This document shows, in pieces, positions 45,759 through 55,183 of a DNA stretch of 64,000 nucleotides. The notes beneath the pieces were generated by a model that searched no databases, was not told the origin of the DNA, and worked only from the letters and a program-made list of their open reading frames with translations. Positions within the stretch are counted from its first letter, which is position 1. Each line of letters begins with the position of its first letter. Origin of the DNA: Stieleria maiorica (GTDB lineage Bacteria > Planctomycetota > Planctomycetia > Pirellulales > Pirellulaceae); NCBI RefSeq assembly GCF_008035925.1, contig NZ_CP036264.1:6543641-6607640 (forward strand), read 5' to 3'. The position numbers and the translations under genes were made by a program.

Positions 45759-48281
45759 ATGATGCGCCCCGCGTCGCTGTCGGCTTGCCTGATCGGGTTT
45801 CTCTGGATCGTCGCCGCCAGTCCTCCGCTGAAGGCGGAGCCACCTGTCGATGGAAACGCGACTGCCGATGAAAAGACAACGACACCGGAGTCGGCGGCGT
45901 CCGAGGCGCTGACCGAGTGGCAATCGACCGGCTTGCCATTGATGCAAGCCTACTGCGTGGATTGTCACAACGAAGACGTCCAAGAAGGCGGCTTGGATCT
46001 GAGCCCGTTTGAGACGCTCAGCGACCTGACCACGGCGGAAGTCAAACGGGTGCTTGAGATGGTCCGCTTCGGGGCGATGCCGCCGGAAGATTACGACACG
46101 CCGGAGATCGAAGAACGCAAATTGTTGGTCTCGTCGCTAGAGGCCACGATGTACTCCTCGACTTGCGATCTGACACCGCGGGCGGGAAAGGTCACTGTTC
46201 GGCGGCTGAATCGCAGCGAGTACAACAACACCATCCGCGATTTGTTCGGGATGGATCTGCGACCGGCCGATCGGTTTCCTTCCGATGAAGTCGGCGCGGG
46301 GTTTGACAACAACGGCGATGTGCTTTCGCTCAGTCCGATGCTGATCGAAAAGTTCATCGAAGCGGCGGAACACGTCTCGCAGAACGTGATCGTCGATCCG
46401 GACGACCTTCCCGTGCTGCGTCTAGAAGTTCCCGGCGACCAGATTCCGATTTATGGCGAGCCCAAAATCGGCAGTTTCAGCGGACGTTTTGTCGACGGCG
46501 ATAGTTTTGCCTGGATCGATCTGGAGGCCCCGTTCGATGGCGATTACCGCATCGACGTGCGTGGCGGAGCGACCTCGAAAGAACGCGGTCGCGTGAACGT
46601 TGCGATCTGTGACGCCAGCGGAACATTGCTGGCCACCGACGGATTGGACTATTTCGGCGGGGGAGGCAGCGCCGACTCGATGAACGAAACCATCGAGCTG
46701 TCCAAAGGGAAGCATCGATTGATCTTTGTTCCAGTCTTGGATGATCGAGAGTTGAAGGTGGGGGAGACGAAGTTTGAATCCGTCACGAACATGGATCCGG
46801 AACGCGTCAAATCGATTCTCGCAAAACGCGGCAAGCCGGTCTCGGTAGAGCGCGGGATCGACTCCGACGAGTTTCCGTTCATGTTCCGTTCCTTCAAGGT
46901 GAATGGCCCGGGAAAGCATCCGAGCGAGGCCTATCCGCCCAAACAATTCGAAGTGGTTCGCCACATCGCGCCGAAGAAACGGAATCGTTATTACGACGTG
47001 GAGAAAGTGGCGCTGAAGAATTTGACGCCACTGATGCATACCGTCTTTCGTGGTCCGGTGACCGACGACGAGGTTCGGCCTTATGCGCAATTGGTTGAGC
47101 AATCGGTCAAGGACGGTGCATCGTATCATCGGGCGACTCAAATCGCACTGTCGGCAATCTTGGTCAGTCCGCGTTTCCTGTTTCGTGTCGAGACGCCGCC
47201 GGCCGACAGTCAACCGAATGCGTTCGGCGACGTGCCGCTTTCCCAGCACCAGCTCGCGACCCGGTTGTCGTACTTTCTGTGGAGCAGCACGCCGGATCAA
47301 ACCTTGTTGGAACAGGCCGATCGCGACCAATTGGACGTGGATCGATTGAAAGGCCACGTCGAACGCATGCTTGCCGACCAAAAGGCCGATGCGATGGCAT
47401 CGGATTTTGCCGCCCAGTGGTTGGGTCTGCGAAACCTGACCGAACACGAGGCCGACGGCAAACGGTTTCCGACGTTTGATGATCCTCTGAAATCGGCGAT
47501 GGTGCGCGAGACCGAAGCGTTGTTCTTGCACATCTTGCGACACAACCTGCCGGTCGGCGAGTTTCTGACGGCCGACTACACGTTCGTCGATCCGTCGCTG
47601 GCGCGACACTACGGGTTGACCGTCGATGAATCGAAAGCGCGTGATCAGCCCTATCAGAAAGTCTCGTTGTCAGGCACGCCCCGTCGCGGATTGCTCTCTC
47701 ATGCCAGCGTCTTGACGCTGACCAGCACGCCGAATCGCACCAGCCCTGTGCTGCGTGGGAAGTGGATCCTGGAAAACATCTTGGGGACCAAGGCGCCGGA
47801 TCCGCCGGCGGGCGTCCCCGAGTTGGAGGACGGGGAAACGGCCGGCGACAACGCGACACTTCGCGAGCAGCTCGAATTGCACCGTCAAAGTCCGTCCTGT
47901 GCGTCCTGCCATCGTGTGATGGATCAATTGGGGTTCGGCTTGGATGACTTTGACGCGATCGGCCAATTCCGCACCGAAGAGGGCGGCAAACCGATCGACG
48001 CCAGCGGCGCGTTGCCTGACGGGCGGTCCTTCAATGGGGGCGCCGAACTGAGCGGCATGTTGGCCGAGACCGAGATCGAAGGGCTGGCGCGAACGTTGAC
48101 CGAACGATTGTTGACCTTTGCCATCGGTCGTGAACTCACGCCAGACGACCGTTGCACGATCGACGAAATCATCGAACACACGCGTGGCAATCAATTTCGA
48201 TTGGCCGACCTGGTCACCGAAGTCGTCCTCAGCCGCCAATTCCGATTCCAAACTTACGACGCCGACGCGACCAACCGGTAG
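45759..48281 (+). CDS. DUF1592/DUF1588/DUF1587/DUF1585 planctomycete cytochrome-like protein
   Basis: 840 residues from ATG 45759 (a second ATG follows), with signal peptide LSACLIGFLWIVAASPPLKA. The haem-type motif CVDCH at 66-70 lies in a Planctomycete cytochrome-like (PSCyt1) N-terminus. RRLNRSEYNNTIRDLFGMDLRPADRFPSDEVGAGFDNNGD is the DUF1587 hallmark. A PSD-like carbohydrate-binding part (about 220-340) and the DUF1592 segment (LATRLSYFLWSSTPD) follow. RRGLLSHASVLTLTSTPNRTSPVLRGKWILENI is DUF1588, with a second CASCH at 714-718, and DUF1585 ends the protein. Exported. Biochemistry of the family is unproven. Confidence 0.92.
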   Translation: MMRPASLSACLIGFLWIVAASPPLKAEPPVDGNATADEKTTTPESAASEALTEWQSTGLPLMQAYCVDCHNEDVQEGGLDLSPFETLSDLTTAEVKRVLEMVRFGAMPPEDYDTPEIEERKLLVSSLEATMYSSTCDLTPRAGKVTVRRLNRSEYNNTIRDLFGMDLRPADRFPSDEVGAGFDNNGDVLSLSPMLIEKFIEAAEHVSQNVIVDPDDLPVLRLEVPGDQIPIYGEPKIGSFSGRFVDGDSFAWIDLEAPFDGDYRIDVRGGATSKERGRVNVAICDASGTLLATDGLDYFGGGGSADSMNETIELSKGKHRLIFVPVLDDRELKVGETKFESVTNMDPERVKSILAKRGKPVSVERGIDSDEFPFMFRSFKVNGPGKHPSEAYPPKQFEVVRHIAPKKRNRYYDVEKVALKNLTPLMHTVFRGPVTDDEVRPYAQLVEQSVKDGASYHRATQIALSAILVSPRFLFRVETPPADSQPNAFGDVPLSQHQLATRLSYFLWSSTPDQTLLEQADRDQLDVDRLKGHVERMLADQKADAMASDFAAQWLGLRNLTEHEADGKRFPTFDDPLKSAMVRETEALFLHILRHNLPVGEFLTADYTFVDPSLARHYGLTVDESKARDQPYQKVSLSGTPRRGLLSHASVLTLTSTPNRTSPVLRGKWILENILGTKAPDPPAGVPELEDGETAGDNATLREQLELHRQSPSCASCHRVMDQLGFGLDDFDAIGQFRTEEGGKPIDASGALPDGRSFNGGAELSGMLAETEIEGLARTLTERLLTFAIGRELTPDDRCTIDEIIEHTRGNQFRLADLVTEVVLSRQFRFQTYDADATNR

Positions 48282-48307
48282 CGAATCAATAGGGAGAGTA
48301 ACGAACG

Positions 48308-49669
48308 ATGAGCAAGAGACCTGAAATGATTGAACGCAAGATGTTGGATCGCCGGACTGTCTTACGGGGATCGGCAGCAATGTTGGGGCTGCCGTTGCTG
48401 GAGGCGATGACGCCGATGGCGAAAAGCGCGTTTGCGTCAGCCGAAGCGATCCAGCGCCCGGTACGCATGGCATGCATCTTTGTCCCCAACGGCGTGATCA
48501 TGCCGCAGTGGAAACCGATCGTCGGCCCATCCGGGCAGCCGACCGACTGGGAATGCAGCGAGACGCTTCAGCCGCTGGCGCCGCTGAAGCACAAGTTGAA
48601 CGTGATCTCCAATCTGACGCACGACAACGGACGCGGCTACAAAGATGGAGCTGGCGACCACGCCCGATGTGGCGCGACGTTCTTGACCGCGGCGCGTCCG
48701 CTGAAAACCAGCGGCAACATTCGCTTGGGCATTTCCGTTGACCAGGTCGCCGCGTCTCAGCTGGCCGGGCAGACACGCTTGTCATCGATCGAACTCGGTA
48801 TCGAAGGCAGTCGGAACGCCGGCAGTTGTGATTCCGGTTACAGCTGTGCCTACAGCAGCAACATCTCCTGGCGCAACGAGACGCAACCGATGCCCAAGGA
48901 GACGGTGCCACGGTTGGCATTCGAACGCATGTTCGGAAGCGGCGACTTGGCCGAACGACGGGAATCGAATCGAATTCGCAAGAGCGTGCTGGATGTCGTT
49001 CGCGGGGACGCACAACGGCTGATGAAGCAACTCGGCCGAACCGACCAGCGAAAGATGGACGAGTATTTTTCCGGGGTGCGGGAAATCGAGCAGCGGATCG
49101 AACGGAGCGAACAAGAAGATGCCGCGGCGCTGCCCGACATCGAGGTCCCCTTCGGCCGCGTCGAAGCGTTCCGCGAACACGCGCGGCTGATGTTTGATCT
49201 GATGGTCCTCGCGTTCCAAACCGATACGACGCGGGTTGCGACCATGATGCTGGACAATGCCGGCGGCAACCGTCGCTACACCGAAATCGGCGTCAGTGAT
49301 GGGCACCACGGAATGAGCCACCACCGCGACAAGCCCGAACTGGTCGGGAATCTGCGCAAGATCGATCGCTACCTGGTCGAACAGTACGCCTATTTCCTGG
49401 AGAAGCTCGACGCGACGGAGGACGCCGGCGGGTCGTTGTTGGACCAGTCGATGGTGCTCTACGGCAGCGGCATCAGCGACGGCAATCGCCACCGTCACGA
49501 AGATTTGCCGATCGTACTGGCCGGCGGCGCCTCGGGGCAGATCGAAACCGGTCGCTACCTCGATGCCGGCAAAGAATGCCCGATGGCGAACCTGTTCCTG
49601 ACCATGCTGGATCTGATGGGGACGCCCGCCGAATCGATCGGCGACAGCAGCGGGCGTTTGACGATCTAG
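48308..49669 (+). CDS. DUF1552 protein, Tat-exported
   Basis: 453 residues; ATG 48308 with GGGAGAG (48292-48298) 9 nt upstream. The N-terminus LDRRTVLRGSAAMLGLPLLEAM has a twin-arginine motif. The body shows DUF1552 signatures: RMACIFVPNGVIMPQWKP, LSSIELGIEG, SSNISWRN, DGHHGMSHH and LLDQSMVLYGSGISDGNRH. It follows the DUF1592 gene by 26 nt. This pair is conserved in planctomycetes and probably acts together outside the cytoplasm; the reaction is unknown. Confidence 0.93.
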   Translation: MSKRPEMIERKMLDRRTVLRGSAAMLGLPLLEAMTPMAKSAFASAEAIQRPVRMACIFVPNGVIMPQWKPIVGPSGQPTDWECSETLQPLAPLKHKLNVISNLTHDNGRGYKDGAGDHARCGATFLTAARPLKTSGNIRLGISVDQVAASQLAGQTRLSSIELGIEGSRNAGSCDSGYSCAYSSNISWRNETQPMPKETVPRLAFERMFGSGDLAERRESNRIRKSVLDVVRGDAQRLMKQLGRTDQRKMDEYFSGVREIEQRIERSEQEDAAALPDIEVPFGRVEAFREHARLMFDLMVLAFQTDTTRVATMMLDNAGGNRRYTEIGVSDGHHGMSHHRDKPELVGNLRKIDRYLVEQYAYFLEKLDATEDAGGSLLDQSMVLYGSGISDGNRHRHEDLPIVLAGGASGQIETGRYLDAGKECPMANLFLTMLDLMGTPAESIGDSSGRLTI

Positions 49670-49706
49670 GTTTGTCCCAAAACCCGACAAGGGTCGTATG
49701 TGGTAG

Positions 49707-49727
49707 CGGAATTCGCCAAGAATTTCG
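49707..49727 (+). repeat. Covarying GCCAA-loop hairpin (family B), copy 2
   Basis: CGGAATTC-GCCAA-GAATTTCG, 37 nt after the DUF1552 stop on the same strand. The variable stem triplet is TTC/GAA, a compensatory change relative to copy 1. Confidence 0.75.
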
Positions 49728-49879
49728 GCGTTTCCCGTGTGGACCGCTGCTGAGCTCAGGGGGGCCGCCGCAGTAAGATTTGAGGGCTGTGAACTCAAAT
49801 TTGAATAATTCTTTGAATCGGGTCGACCACACAACCAGGGGGATGTTCTCTTTTCCATCCGTACTGGTTCGGCCGTGCC

Positions 49880-52303
49880 ATGATTCGATCGACGCTGTTT
49901 GTGCTGTGCTGTTTGGCTGGTGGTCTGCCGATGCGGGCTGGAGGAGAAGAGCCGGCGCCGGCGGTGCCCACGTTCGGTGCATTCGAGCTTCAGGGCGCGT
50001 CGGAACCGCGGGGAGCCGCCGGCCTGGTCCCGGTCACGCCGGAACCACTCGACGGACCAGACGTCGGTCTCGAGGAGCCAGCGGAAAACGCTGCCGGAGT
50101 CGCTGACGAGCCGACCGGAACCGAGGAACCGCTGGGAAGCGGGCTGGGGTTTGATCTGCCTTCGTTGGAGGAGTTTTCTGAGCAACCGCTGCTGGTTCCG
50201 GTCGAGGCGCCGGCGACGCTGGCAACGTTGGACACGATCGACGAAGTGGCTCCCGTTGCAATCGAAGGCGGGATCCCGGCGATTTCCCGAATCACCCCGG
50301 CTGCGGTCACGCGGATCGCGGCCCCGACGATCTGGTCGTCCGGTGCAAGGAACCTGGACGAACTGTTCGATATCCTGGTGCCGAACTACCAGCACGTGCA
50401 CCAGGTCGCCACCGGTCCCAAGATGGGCATGCGTGGGATCATCAGTGACCGCGACGACAAGATCCTGTTGAAGGTCAATGGCCGCATCATGAACAACCGC
50501 GGGGAGTCGGGGGCGTATCATGAGCGGGACCTGCCGCTGATGGGCGATCTGTACATCGCGGACTTTCTGCGCGGGCCTGGCGGGGCGACCGATGGTCCGG
50601 GAGCGATCGCCGGCGTGATCAACTTGCAAACGCACACGGGGTTAACGTTCCAGGGCTTTGACGCGACGGTGCGTCAGGGATTCATGGATGAGTTCACCGC
50701 GACGGAATTCCGCTACGGTCGGAAATTCAATGAAGATTCCGGCGTGTTTCTGTACTACGGTTTCGCGACCCAAGACGGGGCCGACCAATCCGACGCGCCG
50801 TTGGTGTTCGGCCGCAGCTTTACCGCCAGGGACAACATCCCGGTCACGGCGGGCGAACCGGTCACGTTCGACGTCCAAGATGACGGCCGCGGGTATCGAT
50901 CCAAGCCCAAGCACAAACTTCACGCGCAACTGACCGAAGGCAATCTGAATGCTTGGGTTCGCTACACGCGCGGCGGCCAACAAATCGATCCCGACCGGCG
51001 CGACGTCGCTTTGCAACCGGCCGGCGACGCCCTTCCCGGTGACAGCTTTGACGACTTGCTGACGTCTCAAGCCGGATACCAGCAGCTGACGTTTGCGGGC
51101 AAGTATCTGCTGGAGTGCACGGAAACGTTTGATGTGGAATGGATGGCCAGTTGGGACCTGTTTGATTTCGAGCGATTCACGCCGCGCGACGGCATCATCA
51201 CCAACCGCGAAGACGAGTTCTACACGCGTTTGCTGGCCCGATGGACACCAAATGAACGCCACACGTTGGCCTTCGGTACCGCGTTTTCTTACGAGTGGTT
51301 CGGGCTGAACAGCCCCGGTTTTCCGGGATTGCCGGCAAATGTCGAAGGGGTGCCGCCGAGCATCGAGGGGCCCTGGGAAACCGACACGTTTTCTTTGATG
51401 GGAGAATACGTGTTGCGATTCAACGAACGTTGGACCGCCTTCGCCGGACTGCGTAGCGACAAGCACTCGTACAGCGACTGGCTGCTTTCACCGCGGACCG
51501 CGTTGGTGTTCGCGCCCAACGAGCGGGACACGTACAAGTCGATCTGGACGGTGGCCAATCGACGCGCCACCGACGGCGACCTGAGGCGACAGTTCGTCGA
51601 AACGGGGACGTTCAGTGAGGCCGAAGAAAACGAAAGTGTCGAATTCCGCTACGAGCGACAACCTTGCGATCACTTGTTCTTTGCGGCCAGCGGGTTTTAT
51701 CAGTACTACACCGCGATCGGATTCGATCCGACGCCCACGGTCCGGCGACAGACGGTCTTGGGGAAGTTCAAGATCGCCGGATTGGAATTGGAATCAGCCT
51801 ATCGGACCAAACATTACCAGTGGTCCGTCTCACATGCCTACACGCAACTGGTCGATGGGTTTCTTCCCGACATCACGCGGAATCAGGGCATCACGGCCGA
51901 GCCGTACGGATTCGGCAGCGACTTGGTGAGCTGGTCGCCGCAACAAACCAAGTTGTATGCCAACCGGCAGTGGAATTCGCTGTGGAGCACCAGCGGATCG
52001 TTGCGTGCGTACTGGGGATTTCCCGGTGACGAAGACCTGGCCAATTACAACGCCAGTCTGGCCGACCCCAACGGGTTTTTGCCCTACATCGATCCGGGAT
52101 ACAAGAAGGCGTTTCGCGGCAGCTATTTCCTGGACTTCGGCATCCAACGCGACCTCTGTTGCGGTCAGGGGCGGCTGCGATTGGACTTCTACAATGTGCT
52201 CGGCTGGATCGACAAAGATCTGAATAAACGCAATGTGCTCCGTCGCGCGTATTATCGCAGCGAAGCGGCGGCGATCGCGTTGACGTATCAGAAGAAGTTT
52301 TAG
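49880..52303 (+). CDS. TonB-dependent outer-membrane receptor
   Basis: 807 residues, ATG start with signal peptide (MIRSTLFVLCCLAGGLPMRA). Residues about 22-145 are a Pro/Glu-rich linker. A plug domain follows (NLDELFDILVPNYQHVHQVA, GMRGIISDRDDKILLKVNGR, FLRGPGGATDGPGAIAGVINL). Then comes a beta-barrel of alternating strands ending YQKKF, the terminal aromatic expected for outer-membrane barrels. No clear TonB box seen. First gene of a plus-strand cluster with YfiR and two histidine kinases, so the receptor may be a sensor as well as a transporter. Ligand unknown. Confidence 0.9.
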   Translation: MIRSTLFVLCCLAGGLPMRAGGEEPAPAVPTFGAFELQGASEPRGAAGLVPVTPEPLDGPDVGLEEPAENAAGVADEPTGTEEPLGSGLGFDLPSLEEFSEQPLLVPVEAPATLATLDTIDEVAPVAIEGGIPAISRITPAAVTRIAAPTIWSSGARNLDELFDILVPNYQHVHQVATGPKMGMRGIISDRDDKILLKVNGRIMNNRGESGAYHERDLPLMGDLYIADFLRGPGGATDGPGAIAGVINLQTHTGLTFQGFDATVRQGFMDEFTATEFRYGRKFNEDSGVFLYYGFATQDGADQSDAPLVFGRSFTARDNIPVTAGEPVTFDVQDDGRGYRSKPKHKLHAQLTEGNLNAWVRYTRGGQQIDPDRRDVALQPAGDALPGDSFDDLLTSQAGYQQLTFAGKYLLECTETFDVEWMASWDLFDFERFTPRDGIITNREDEFYTRLLARWTPNERHTLAFGTAFSYEWFGLNSPGFPGLPANVEGVPPSIEGPWETDTFSLMGEYVLRFNERWTAFAGLRSDKHSYSDWLLSPRTALVFAPNERDTYKSIWTVANRRATDGDLRRQFVETGTFSEAEENESVEFRYERQPCDHLFFAASGFYQYYTAIGFDPTPTVRRQTVLGKFKIAGLELESAYRTKHYQWSVSHAYTQLVDGFLPDITRNQGITAEPYGFGSDLVSWSPQQTKLYANRQWNSLWSTSGSLRAYWGFPGDEDLANYNASLADPNGFLPYIDPGYKKAFRGSYFLDFGIQRDLCCGQGRLRLDFYNVLGWIDKDLNKRNVLRRAYYRSEAAAIALTYQKKF

Positions 52304-52429
52304 CGGGTGATCTGTCACGCCACGATCCGAGAATTCTTGCCCGTCCGGTTCGCAATGACTAAGTTGAATAAACAGGGGATCGGCTTTCGCGCAGATACTC
52401 GGCTTCTGACCCGCGGGGCAGAGATTCTC

Positions 52430-53122
52430 ATGGATCGGCGGATGCCACAGAAAAGGTCCGCGAGGCCGCCCATGCGCCGGATACTTTCATCGCTTTGCTT
52501 GGTTCTGTGCTTCACCGCGCTGACACCTTCACCCACCGTTGACGCCCAGCAAGCGGTCCGGAATCTCGAATTCGACATGAAAGCCGGCTACTTCGTTTAC
52601 TTTGGCGGGTTGATCAAATGGCCGGATCGGCCGTTCCCCGGAGCGGCGAACGCCTTTGTGATCGGTGTGCTCGGGGACAATCCGTTCGGACCCTCGCTGC
52701 GGCCAAGTGGGAACGGATTCGCGGTCCATTCGAGCCTGATCGGAAAGCCCGTGTCGACAATTCAAAACAAGCCGATCAAGGTGGTCCATTACAAATCGGT
52801 GGCCGAGTTCGAAAAAAACTACAGTCCATGCCATATACTTTTCATCTCGCGATCCTCCGAAGCCGGCGTCTCGAGGGAGACGGTCCAGGATCGAGCCAAC
52901 TCGGCCATCCAGAAAACCAAAGGTCAGTCGGTACTGCTGGTCGGCGAGGCGGATGGCAAATCAGAATCAGAGACGCTCGCCAATTCTGGGGTGATGATTT
53001 GCTACTGGAACGATCTTCAAGCGTTTCGTTTGAAGATGTTTATCAACAAGACTGTTGCGCAGAATGAACGATTAAACATTAGCAGTCGACTGCTGGGTTT
53101 AAAACTTGTCACCGTGCTCTAG
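52430..53122 (+). CDS. YfiR/DUF4154 family periplasmic protein
   Basis: ATG 52430, with MRRILSS at 52472 as alternative; both leave a signal peptide (ILSSLCLVLCFTALTPSPTVDAQ). The mature part matches YfiR: VRNLEFDMKAGYFVYFGGLIKWP, FVIGVLGDNPFG, ILFISRS, and SVLLVGEADG followed by GVMICYWNDLQAFRLKMFINK. In Pseudomonas YfiR restrains the CHASE8-type diguanylate cyclase YfiN in the periplasm. Here the next gene is a CHASE8-like histidine kinase. Gene starts 126-168 nt after the TonB receptor stop and ends 22 nt before the kinase. Confidence 0.9.
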   Translation: MDRRMPQKRSARPPMRRILSSLCLVLCFTALTPSPTVDAQQAVRNLEFDMKAGYFVYFGGLIKWPDRPFPGAANAFVIGVLGDNPFGPSLRPSGNGFAVHSSLIGKPVSTIQNKPIKVVHYKSVAEFEKNYSPCHILFISRSSEAGVSRETVQDRANSAIQKTKGQSVLLVGEADGKSESETLANSGVMICYWNDLQAFRLKMFINKTVAQNERLNISSRLLGLKLVTVL

Positions 53123-53144
53123 GACACCCTGAGGTCCACAACCC

Positions 53145-54671
53145 ATGCGCTGGCTGAGAGACCTGTCGATTCGAATTAAATGGACAGTCTCCTTGGTGAT
53201 CGTTGTCAGCATCGCGTTGTTGCTGTCGACCCTTGCGGGACTGTTGGAACAGCATGGTTCGGCCAAGGCAGCCATGAAAACCCAGATTTCCGTTCTCGCG
53301 GACGTTCTCGGCGATGCCAGTATGACGGCATTGAAATTCGGGGACAACGAAGTCGGCGATGAGGTCGTGTCGATTGTCCGCCGCGAACCCGACGTGGTGT
53401 ATGCACAGATTTTTGATGCCCAGGGCGAATCGTTCGCAACGTACAAGGCATCAAAGCGTGTGTCGGATGAGATGCCCATCACGAGAGACAGAAACCAAGC
53501 TGTATTCCGCGGAGGGTTTCTCCACGTATTCACGAAGATCGGCGATCGGGATGCTCCACTGGGTGCAATTTATTTGCGTGCCAGCATGGAAGAGTTGTAT
53601 GCGTCGTCAATGCACCGGATCCGACTCGCATTCGTTTCGCTGCTGATCTGTCTCGGCATCGCGGTGCTGCTCGGTTTTTTCGTGCAGCGTGCGATCGTCA
53701 GTCCGGTGCTGCAGTTGGCCAAGGCGACGAAGAAGGTTTCTCGCGAAGGGGATTATTCTGTTCGCGTTCACTGCAACACCGGTGATGAACTCGGCGTGCT
53801 GTGCAACGGTTTCAACACGATGCTGGAACAGATCCAACAGCGGGATCGGGAGTTGGAAAAACATCGCACGCACCTGGAAGAATTGGTGCATGAACGGACC
53901 GGCCGGCTGGAAGCCCAGACGCAGGAGTTGAGCGATTCCAACGAACGGCTGGAACGCAGCAATCAGGAGCTCGACGATTTTGCGTACATCGTTTCACACG
54001 ATCTGAAGGAACCGCTGCGTGGCATCTCAAGATACTCCTCCTTTCTGGCCGAAGACTATGGCGACAAGTTGGACGACGCCGGGCACGAGAAAATCGAGAC
54101 GCTTCAGCGGTTGTGTTTACGCCAGGAGAATCTGATCGATTCCCTGTTGCATTACTCCCGCGTCGGCCGTGCCGAATTTGCCATCGGGCCGACGGATTTG
54201 AACGAGATCGTCCACCAGGTCACCGACATGATGCATGTCACGCTGGAAGAACAGGGCGTCGAAGTGCGAGTGCCCCGGCGCTTGCCAACCGTCAAGTGCG
54301 ATTCGGTTCGAATCGCTGAAGTTTATCGCAATCTGATGACGAATGCGGTAAAGTACAATGACAAGCCGGAGAAGTGGGTCGAGATCGGTTTCCTGCAGCA
54401 TGGTCAGGAGAAGACGAATCTTTTGAAGGAAGACGGCTTCGTGTTCTATGTCCGCGACAACGGGATCGGCATTCGCGAAAAACATCAAGAATCGGTCTTC
54501 CGTATCTTCAAGCGGCTGCACGCGCGCGACAAGTACGGAGGCGGAACCGGCGCGGGGCTGACGTTTGTCAAAAAGATTGTGGAGCGGCACGGTGGTAAAA
54601 TCTGGCTGGAATCGACCTATGGCGAAGGAACCACGTTTTACTTCACGGTCGAACCGGGAGTGGTCGCATGA
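53145..54671 (+). CDS. Membrane sensor histidine kinase with CHASE8-like periplasmic domain
   Basis: 508 residues. TM1 about 11-32 and TM2 about 162-182 frame a periplasmic domain (QISVLADVLGDASMTALKFGDNEVGDEVV, VYAQIFDAQGESFATY) with the CHASE8 pattern known from YfiN. A HAMP domain follows (about 183-235), then a coiled coil, the H-box FAYIVSHDLKEPLRGISRYSS with phospho-acceptor His285, N-box NLMTNAVKYN and G-boxes DNGIGI and GGGTGAGLTFVKKIVERHGG. It is the likely signalling output of YfiR. The phosphoacceptor is probably the receiver gene 54 nt downstream. Confidence 0.92.
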   Translation: MRWLRDLSIRIKWTVSLVIVVSIALLLSTLAGLLEQHGSAKAAMKTQISVLADVLGDASMTALKFGDNEVGDEVVSIVRREPDVVYAQIFDAQGESFATYKASKRVSDEMPITRDRNQAVFRGGFLHVFTKIGDRDAPLGAIYLRASMEELYASSMHRIRLAFVSLLICLGIAVLLGFFVQRAIVSPVLQLAKATKKVSREGDYSVRVHCNTGDELGVLCNGFNTMLEQIQQRDRELEKHRTHLEELVHERTGRLEAQTQELSDSNERLERSNQELDDFAYIVSHDLKEPLRGISRYSSFLAEDYGDKLDDAGHEKIETLQRLCLRQENLIDSLLHYSRVGRAEFAIGPTDLNEIVHQVTDMMHVTLEEQGVEVRVPRRLPTVKCDSVRIAEVYRNLMTNAVKYNDKPEKWVEIGFLQHGQEKTNLLKEDGFVFYVRDNGIGIREKHQESVFRIFKRLHARDKYGGGTGAGLTFVKKIVERHGGKIWLESTYGEGTTFYFTVEPGVVA

Positions 54672-54725
54672 GCTCCACGCCTGTCGCTGTTGTATCGCAC
54701 TCAATGAACAGGGGTCATAAGGCAG

Positions 54726-55178
54726 ATGGTCGATTGGAGCAATCAACCGATATTGATCGTCGAGGACAGTCCGGAGGACTTCGAAGCGACGGTTCGAGCG
54801 TTGAAGTCCTCGGGGCTGAGAAATTCTCTTTATCGTTGCAGCGACGGCGACGAAGCGCTGGACTATCTGCACCGCCGTGGTGACTACACGTCGGCCGAGG
54901 ACGCTCCGCGACCGGGCATCATCTTGCTGGACTTGAATCTGCCCGGGACCGACGGACGCGAAGTGCTGGAGGAGATCAAGCAGGACCCGGAACTGAAGAG
55001 GATCCCCGTCGTCGTTCTCACCACGTCGACCGATGAACGCGACATCGAAGCGTGTTATGAGTTCGGTGCGAACAGCTACATCCAAAAACCGGTCGATCTG
55101 GCGGGATTTGTCAATGCGATTCAGCGGCTGAAGGATTACTGGTTCCAAATCGTGGTGTTCCCCAAGACCGACGACTAG
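54726..55178 (+). CDS. Stand-alone receiver-domain response regulator (Rcp1-like)
   Basis: 150 residues, ATG start. One REC domain: acidic pair in [10 protein letters not shown], phospho-acceptor Asp69 in [12 protein letters not shown], then VVVLTTS and the Lys of IQKP. Downstream segment [13 protein letters not shown] is typical of the Rcp1 group that partners with phytochrome-like kinases. No output domain. Sits between the membrane kinase and the hybrid kinase with short gaps (54 and 5 nt). Confidence 0.95.
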   Translation: MVDWSNQPILIVEDSPEDFEATVRALKSSGLRNSLYRCSDGDEALDYLHRRGDYTSAEDAPRPGIILLDLNLPGTDGREVLEEIKQDPELKRIPVVVLTTSTDERDIEACYEFGANSYIQKPVDLAGFVNAIQRLKDYWFQIVVFPKTDD

Positions 55179-55183
55179 CAATC

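Noticed and set aside
48782..50635. 617-residue minus-strand frame spanning DUF1552 and the TonB receptor
   Set aside because: Antisense to two clear genes, no domain, composition typical of a shadow frame.
54117..55181. 354-residue minus-strand frame opposite the kinase and receiver
   Set aside because: Antisense shadow; the plus-strand genes have intact H-, N- and REC motifs.
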